A stretch of DNA of 64,000 nucleotides from assembly GCF_001983995.1 (NCBI RefSeq), contig NZ_CP019450.1, positions 2,046,001-2,110,000 on the forward strand, in the 5' to 3' direction. A program made the position numbers and the translations under genes. Below are positions 58,723 through 64,000 of the stretch, in pieces (within the stretch, counting starts at the first letter, position 1; every line of letters begins with the position of its first letter). The DNA comes from Halioglobus japonicus (GTDB lineage Bacteria; Pseudomonadota; Gammaproteobacteria; Pseudomonadales; Halieaceae). The notes beneath the pieces were generated by a model. That model was not told the origin of the DNA and ran no database searches. It worked only from the letters and a program-made list of their open reading frames with translations.

Positions 58723-59540
58723 GCGATAGTTTGAACATACAGCACTTGTTTGGATTGGAGGGTAAGGTTGCCCTTGTCACTGGCGGTTCCAGGGGCATTG
58801 GCTTCATGATTGCGCAGGGGCTGCTGGAAGCCGGTGCGCGCGTCTATATCTCCGCCCGAAAAGCCGAAGCATGCCTGGCCGCTGCCGAGCAGCTGAGCAA
58901 GTGGGGAAGCTGCATTGCTGTTCCCGCAGATGTTGCTGACGAGGCGTCGCGGTTGGCGCTGCGAGATCAATTGATGGAGTGCGAAACCGCTCTGGACATA
59001 CTGGTCAATAATGCAGGAACCGCCTGGGGCGCCGCCTATGAAGACTACCCGCAGGCTGGTTTCGACAAGGTCATGAGTACCAACGTGAGCGCCGTGTTTG
59101 CGTTGACAAGAGATCTAACCCCATTGCTAGAACAGGGCGTGACGATGGACTCGCCTTCCAGAGTGATCAATATTGGTTCAATGGAAGGGCTGCACATTCC
59201 GACGGTGCATTCGGCGCCTAACTTCGCCTATACCGCGAGCAAAGCAGCAGTCCATCACTTAACCCGGCACCTTGCGGTTGAGCTTGGCGAGCGACACATT
59301 ACGGTTAATGCCATTGCCCCCGGTTTTTTCCCGAGCAAAATGACAGAACATATTCTTGCAGAACAACTGCAGGAGGTAGAGGCGAATGCGCTTATTGCTC
59401 GCGCTGGACGCGCTGAGGAAATGGCGGGGATTACTGTGTATTTGTGCGGTCGGGGCGGTGCCTATACTACGGGCACTGTGATTCCCGTTGATGGCGGCAC
59501 TCTGGTTAATCATCGTCACGGCAGCGGTGGTCAATCCTGA
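58719..59540 (+). CDS. SDR family oxidoreductase (RhlG-like)
   Basis: 273 residues. TGGSRGIGFMIA (NADPH-binding type), NNAGTAWG and YTASK with upstream Ser (NIGSMEG) are intact. The extended middle and the sequence resemble RhlG-type beta-ketoacyl reductases. Joined by ATGA overlap to the dehydrogenase before it and by TGATGG to the transporter after it. Confidence 0.88.
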   Translation: MSDSLNIQHLFGLEGKVALVTGGSRGIGFMIAQGLLEAGARVYISARKAEACLAAAEQLSKWGSCIAVPADVADEASRLALRDQLMECETALDILVNNAGTAWGAAYEDYPQAGFDKVMSTNVSAVFALTRDLTPLLEQGVTMDSPSRVINIGSMEGLHIPTVHSAPNFAYTASKAAVHHLTRHLAVELGERHITVNAIAPGFFPSKMTEHILAEQLQEVEANALIARAGRAEEMAGITVYLCGRGGAYTTGTVIPVDGGTLVNHRHGSGGQS

Positions 59541-60951
59541 TGGCGGTACCTTCACTGGGAATGCGATTGAGCTACGGTGTCGGGCAGTTATCCGACGGCG
59601 TGAAACAGTCGGCATTCAGCACGTTTTTGTTTTTCTACTACAACCAGGTGCTGGGTTTATCCGGTAGCTTGGCGGGGCTTGCTGCGCTGATGGCGCTTAT
59701 GGTCGATGCCATCACCGATCCGATGGTGGGGCAGGTGTCCGACCGATTCCGCTCCCGCTGGGGCGGCGCCATCCCTTTATGCTGGCCGGAGCCATACCCT
59801 TTGGCATTGCCATATTGATGCTTTTCTCGCCGCCGGATGAGCTGTCGCAGCTGGCGTTGTTTGCCTGGATGCTCGGCGGGGCGATTGCTGTGCGCTTAAT
59901 GCTGACGCTGTTTTATGTGCCGCATCTGTCCCTGGGTGCGGAACTGGCCACTGATTATTACGGGCGGACGTCGCTTATTGGCTACCGGGTATTTTTTACC
60001 TATGCCGGGATACTGGTCACCAGCGTGGTGGGTTTTTCGATCTTTTTCCCACCCACAGAAAGTTTTCCGAATGGCATGCTGAATGCCGCCAGCTATCCGG
60101 GGTTTGGAATGTTCTGCGGTGTGTTGGGTTCCGTGGCCATGCTGATATCCGTGAATGGTACCTGGCGATCAATACCCAGGCTGAGTCAGCCCGTTCACAC
60201 CGCCAATGAGCGCAGTGCGTGGTTGGCATTTATCGATGTGTTCCGCACCTTGCGCCAGGCTTCATTCAGGACACTCTTTACTGCGATTCTGGTGTTCTGC
60301 ACGCTGGCGGGTATTGTCCAGACGCTGCTGATTTACGTGGCAACCTATGTCTTCGAATTTCAGCCCGAACATCTGGCCGGTCTGGCGAGCTCTGTTCTGG
60401 TGGGCATTCTGTTTGCGTCTCTGGTCGCTCAGGGTTTGTCGCGTCGTTTCGACAAGCGTTGGGCGCTGAACATCTGTGTGGTCACCGGCGGGGTTTTCGC
60501 CTTCTCACCCCAGGTGCTGTACTTTGGTGGCTATCTCGAGACCATCAGTACCGAGCTGAAGTTTGTGCTGATATTCAGTCTCAACGGGATGTCCCATATT
60601 TTCTTTATTGCCTACATGATTCTTCTGGATTCGATGCTCTCCGATTGTATCGATGAGCACCAGCTTAATAGTGGCAAGCGGGAAGAGGGTTTGTTCTTCG
60701 CGGCCAGATCGTTTGCTACCAAGGCGAGCTACGGTTTGGGTAGCTTCTTTGCAGGTGTGGGTCTGGATATTATCCGCTTTCCCCAGTCCGCCAACCCTGA
60801 ATCAGTGCCGCAGGAGGCGGTGACAAGTTTGGCCATCTTCTCTGGACCGGTGATGTTTATTCTGTTTGTAGCAACGGTAGCGATCTCGAGCCGGTATCCC
60901 ATGACCGAGGCACGTCACCGCGAGATTATGCGGCAAATAGAAGCGGGGTGA
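59540..60951 (+). CDS. GPH-family (MFS) cation symporter, single-base frameshift
   Basis: Twelve-helix transporter of the glycoside-pentoside-hexuronide:cation symporter family. The N-terminal part has the signature DAITDPMVGQVSDRFRSRWG. At 59764 one C is missing; with it the frame reads GRRHPFMLAGAIPFGIA, the conserved RxGRRxP loop, and continues to 60951 (470 residues). As written, two partial frames overlap. The cargo is unknown; the operon suggests an organic acid or terpenoid/steroid-like compound. Confidence 0.88.
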
Positions 60952-60956
60952 AGAAA

Positions 60957-60979
60957 GGGCCCGGCACGATGCCGGGCCC
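60957..60979 (-). terminator. terminator hairpin between convergent transporter and receptor genes
   Basis: Ten-base stem GGGCCCGGCA / TGCCGGGCCC around CGA. On the minus strand TTTCTTC follows, so it mainly ends the receptor transcript; on the plus strand no T run follows. Confidence 0.78.
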
Positions 60980-60986
60980 GCGCAGC

Positions 60987-63326
60987 TTAGAAATCGAACT
61001 GGACTTCCAGGCTGTAGGTGCGTGGGGCGTTGGGCCATCCAGTGAGAGCACGGGTAGAGTTGAGACGATTTAGACTGGTGTAAGTTTCCTCGTCAGTCAG
61101 GTTTCTGCCGCTGAGGATGACGCGCCAGTTCTGGTTCGGAGAGAACCAGGTGGCCATGGCATCCACACGGTCGTAGGAATCGGCCAGGGTAGCGGCAGTA
61201 TTGAAGGCATCATACTGGCGTTCATCCACCCAGGAGTAGCTTCCCGACAACACCCAATCACCGGCACTTGCGGTCAGAATCTCGTAGCTCGCATTGATAA
61301 AGAACTTATTCTCTGGCGCCTGAATCAGAGGGTTGCCGGACAAATCTTTGGGGCCGCCGTCGGGATCACCAATGGTATCGATCTCGCAGCAGAAGTCGGA
61401 GTACTCACCGTGCAGGTAGCTGTAGTTGGCCATCAGTGTCAGTTGATCGGTGGCCAGCCAGGTGGCTTCCAGTTCGATGCCGTATACCTCGGATTCAGCG
61501 GCATTAGTGAGCTGTTGCACCGGCAGGTTTTGCTCGGTCAGGCGCGGTACGCGTACCTGCATATCACTGTAGTCGTAGTAGTAGGCAGCGGCATTCAGAC
61601 GCACGGTGTCGTTGAATGTGCCCTTGTAACCGATTTCGTAGGAGAGAACGGTTTCTTCGTCAAAGCTCGGCTCTGGCGTGAGGGTGCCCAGATTAAAGCC
61701 GCCGGCTTTGTAGCCATTGGCAATGCTCGCGTAGATTAACGTATCTTCGTAAGGCGTATAGTCCAGAACTACCCGGCCCGACACATTGCTCCAATCGTCC
61801 TTGACCCGGCGATTATCAATGGCGTCATCCAGTACCAGGAAGCCACAGCAGTTCTCCGGGAAGCCAAACGCCTGCCACAGTGGGATCAGTGCCTCTGCGC
61901 CGGGGATCGCTTCCACGTCTGCGGCAATAAACTGTGACTCGAAGCCCTGTTTGTCATCCTGGGTGTAGCGGGCGCCGACGGTCAGCTTCCATTCTGGATT
62001 GAACTGGTAGTTGGCATCTGCATAGACTGCGAGCGATTCGCTCTCGAGGTCAGCCTGTTGCCGCACCTGGTCGCGCCCCGGGTTGGGCTGCAGGGTGTCC
62101 ATGTTCAGGAAATCAACATCGTCAACGGTGTAGTCGAGGTAGTTGGCCGTGGGGGTGTAGGCGCGGTAGGGCTGCGACTTATCCTCCTCCCAATAGTAGA
62201 TACCTGCGACCCACTGCAGTTCTCCATCGTTATCGGAGATCAGCTGGATTTCGTGGCTGCTACTGTCCTGAATCTGCTCGATGCTTTCCAGGCCGCGTGT
62301 ATCAGGATTGGAAGTGAAGCCGAAATCGCCGTCAGTGCCACTGAATTCGTTCTCAATGTAGCTGCCAATGTAGCGCACAGAAAGTGTGTCCAGGTGCCAT
62401 GTAAGCTGTGCCGTCCACTTGTGGTTGTCTTCGTCTTTGGCTCGCAGTACGTCGCCGTGATCGATGGTGTAGATGTCCTTAACGGTGGGGTTTTCCTTGT
62501 CCCACTGATACTGTTCACTGAGGAAGAAGCCGTCCTGGGTCTGCAGGTCGGACTGGTAGGGCGTGATGAGTACGCCTGGAGACAGCAGGCCGCTGCGATG
62601 GTCATCCGTAAGGTCGCTGGCATAGCTCAACCATACGTCCAGATTGTCAGTAATATCCCAGCTTAATTGAGCTCCGAATCCGGTGTTATCTAGATCCCAA
62701 ATATCCTTGCCGGATTGATTTTCAATATAGCCATCGCGGGTCTGCTGATACGCATAGACACGGTAGCCCAGGTTGTCACCCAGCGGTCCTGAGGAAGAGG
62801 CGCCGAGATTAACGGTGTCGTAGTTGCCAACCGTGGCCCGCACGTGATGTTCGAACTCTTCGGTGGGACGCTTGGTGGTGACATTGACCGCGCCGCCAGT
62901 GGCATTGCGTCCGAATAAGGTGCCCTGTGGCCCACGCAGTATCTCCACGCGTTCTGTGGTCAGGGAGGTTGAGCGGCTCAGCACATTGATTTCTGATGAA
63001 TAAACCTGGTCAACGTAGACCGCAATACCGGGTTCTGTGCCCAGTGAGTTGGTGACACGACCCACGCCGCGCAAGGCCAGTCGCGCCGGTTCTTCGCGCA
63101 CGGAAAGCGAGGGTACCAGCGCTTCGTAGTCACCCGCAGAGGTGATATTCAGATCATCGAGCATGTCTCCGGACAGCGCGGTAATGGCAATGGCGGTATC
63201 CTGCAGGCTTTCGGCGCGCTTCTGGGCGGTGACAATGACTTCTTCCAGTACGGCCTGGGCCTGTGATTGGCCTGACAACACGGCGCTGACCACCGCCACC
63301 GCCAGGGTGCATTTGCGAAGTTGCAT
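60987..63326 (-). CDS. TonB-dependent receptor
   Basis: 779-residue outer-membrane receptor. Signal peptide LAVAVVSAVLSGQSQAQA, TonB-box-like EEVIVTAQKRAES, a plug domain (ILRGPQGTLFGRNATGGAVNV) and a barrel ending in EVQFDF with terminal Phe. The repeated RGPQGTLFGRN and VYGIELEATW segments are typical of receptors used by marine bacteria and sphingomonads for hydrophobic or plant-derived carbon sources. The ligand is not known. Its promoter carries the same palindrome as the ADC operon. Confidence 0.94.
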   Translation of the reverse strand: MQLRKCTLAVAVVSAVLSGQSQAQAVLEEVIVTAQKRAESLQDTAIAITALSGDMLDDLNITSAGDYEALVPSLSVREEPARLALRGVGRVTNSLGTEPGIAVYVDQVYSSEINVLSRSTSLTTERVEILRGPQGTLFGRNATGGAVNVTTKRPTEEFEHHVRATVGNYDTVNLGASSSGPLGDNLGYRVYAYQQTRDGYIENQSGKDIWDLDNTGFGAQLSWDITDNLDVWLSYASDLTDDHRSGLLSPGVLITPYQSDLQTQDGFFLSEQYQWDKENPTVKDIYTIDHGDVLRAKDEDNHKWTAQLTWHLDTLSVRYIGSYIENEFSGTDGDFGFTSNPDTRGLESIEQIQDSSSHEIQLISDNDGELQWVAGIYYWEEDKSQPYRAYTPTANYLDYTVDDVDFLNMDTLQPNPGRDQVRQQADLESESLAVYADANYQFNPEWKLTVGARYTQDDKQGFESQFIAADVEAIPGAEALIPLWQAFGFPENCCGFLVLDDAIDNRRVKDDWSNVSGRVVLDYTPYEDTLIYASIANGYKAGGFNLGTLTPEPSFDEETVLSYEIGYKGTFNDTVRLNAAAYYYDYSDMQVRVPRLTEQNLPVQQLTNAAESEVYGIELEATWLATDQLTLMANYSYLHGEYSDFCCEIDTIGDPDGGPKDLSGNPLIQAPENKFFINASYEILTASAGDWVLSGSYSWVDERQYDAFNTAATLADSYDRVDAMATWFSPNQNWRVILSGRNLTDEETYTSLNRLNSTRALTGWPNAPRTYSLEVQFDF

Positions 63327-63370
63327 AGAGTCTTCCTTGCGTTAAATCTTTATAGGGTTATGAGCCTTAC

Positions 63371-63415
63371 ACTATATCCCCGGAAGTCTTGCAGCCTGTG
63401 TCACCTGGGTGACAC
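63371..63415 (-). promoter_or_regulatory. palindromic operator and -10 box of the TonB-dependent receptor gene
   Basis: GTGTCACCTGGGTGACAC (63398-63415) has perfect 8-bp arms around TG. On the minus strand 21 nt separate it from TATAGT (63376-63371), a good -10 match. Core and spacing equal those of the site at 56649. The gene's ATG lies about 45 nt further. Confidence 0.65.
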
Positions 63416-63455
63416 TCGGGAGGCCAATAAGGCTGGCTAATTGCCCCATATTCAT

Positions 63456-63467
63456 CCAATTAATTGG
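63456..63467. promoter_or_regulatory. 12-bp palindrome upstream of the MaoC gene
   Basis: CCAATTAATTGG is a perfect palindrome in the receptor-MaoC divergent region, about 80 bp before the MaoC start. A similar half (ATCCAATT) lies upstream of the Crp-like gene near 55830. Significance uncertain. Confidence 0.3.
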
Positions 63468-63548
63468 CTCGATTACTGACAATAGTTTTTACTTGGGTCC
63501 GCCACTGCTACTATGCAGTCCCTTTGGTCGAAACTATGGAGATAACAC

Positions 63549-64000
63549 ATGGCGAAAAGCACAGTCACTCTAGAGGAATTCCACGCTCTGGTAGGAACCA
63601 AATTCGAGCCCGGCCCCTGGATTACCATCGCCCAGGACCGCATCAATACCTTCGCTGACTGCACCGAAGACCACCAGTTTATTCACATCGATGAAGAGGC
63701 GGCCAAGCAGACCCCCTTTGGCGGCACCATCGCCCACGGCTTTCTGACCCTGTCGATGCTGGTGAAGATGATCGAAGAGGTCGGTGCCATGCCGGATAAC
63801 ATTGTCATGGGCATGAACTATGGCTTTGACAAAATCCGCTTCCTGTCGCCGGTGCGCGCGGGCAAGCGTGTTCGCGCCAATGTCGAACTGTTAAGCCTCA
63901 CCGAAAAAGAAGGCGGACGATTGCTGATCAAGCAGGGCATTTCCGTGGAAATCGAAGGCGAGGAAACACCCGCCCTGGTTGCTGAATGGCTCAACATGGT
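63549..64000 (+). CDS. MaoC-like (R)-specific enoyl-CoA hydratase, partial
   Basis: Runs off the end of the window; 150 residues are visible and the family length is about 150-160, so only the C-terminus is missing. The hydratase 2 motif is seen as DHQFIHIDEEAA, with catalytic Asp and His, then IAHGFLTLSML and MGMNYGFDKIRFLSPV. It hydrates trans-2-enoyl-CoA or a related thioester. The ATG has GGAG upstream. Divergent from the receptor, with the shared palindrome in between, suggesting it belongs to the same regulon. Confidence 0.92.
   Translation, partial: MAKSTVTLEEFHALVGTKFEPGPWITIAQDRINTFADCTEDHQFIHIDEEAAKQTPFGGTIAHGFLTLSMLVKMIEEVGAMPDNIVMGMNYGFDKIRFLSPVRAGKRVRANVELLSLTEKEGGRLLIKQGISVEIEGEETPALVAEWLNM

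Overview
The window is high-GC DNA from a free-living, probably marine gammaproteobacterium. The evidence is gene order: ygfZ/sdhE, the nadB / rpoE-rseABC-mucD-lepA-lepB-rnc-era-recO-acpS-cysM-relA-mazG block, fdxA-mutS, trpS, dusA and tal. The MucA/MucD-type sigma-E locus, an alanine/lysine-rich H1-like protein, a TonB-dependent receptor next to lipid-type catabolic enzymes and several DUFs point to the Pseudomonadales/Cellvibrionales side, perhaps the OM60/NOR5 (Halieaceae) group. The taxon is an inference. No rRNA, tRNA, CRISPR, integrase or insertion sequence was recognised.

Layout. 0-7.3 kb: a divergent SDR gene, then a compact coenzyme F420 operon: npdG, cofE, cofD, a 1055-residue CofC-CofG-CofH fusion, and ung overlapping its 3' end. 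7.3-13.9 kb: a phosphoribosyltransferase, a PhlG-like protein, an isocitrate dehydrogenase with an internal domain duplication, ygfZ, sdhE, ygfX and nadB (frameshifted). 13.9-28.8 kb: the sigma-E regulon core with an apparent autoregulatory promoter, then translation, secretion, repair and stringent-response housekeeping genes ending at adk. 28.9-39.3 kb: an H1-like protein, mobA, tsaB, uppP (frameshifted), a beta-hydroxyacid dehydrogenase, apeB, a tRNA-queuosine mannosyltransferase homologue, trpS, a repeat-rich intergenic stretch, tal, dusA and a small secreted protein. 39.4-49.6 kb: looser accessory DNA with a Rieske oxygenase, an isochorismatase-fold hydrolase, an F420-type LLM oxidoreductase, a DMT exporter, small DUF proteins, an AraC regulator and a desaturase, with decayed sequence between genes. 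49.7-54.2 kb: mocA-like, fdxA, mutS and a truncated gene. 54.3-64 kb: a sterol desaturase family protein, peroxiredoxin, a Crp-like regulator, then an operon of ADC-fold protein, 3-hydroxyacyl-CoA dehydrogenase, SDR and GPH-type transporter, facing a TonB-dependent receptor; a MaoC hydratase runs off the end.

How it fits together. The cof genes should make F420, NpdG should reduce it with NADPH, and the LLM enzyme at 42.4 kb is a plausible consumer. The fusion makes both substrates of CofD (FO and the activated phospho-acid) on one polypeptide, which suggests channelling. At 56-64 kb the same 14-bp palindrome core lies upstream of the ADC operon and of the receptor gene, in both cases exactly 21 nt before a -10-like hexamer, which suggests one uptake-and-catabolism regulon under the adjacent Crp-like protein.

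Sequence quality. Five genes (nadB, mucD, uppP, a ferric-reductase-like gene and the GPH transporter) each lack exactly one base. All five are deletions, two of them in G runs, and some of the genes are normally essential. Base-calling errors in a draft assembly are more likely than real gene loss.
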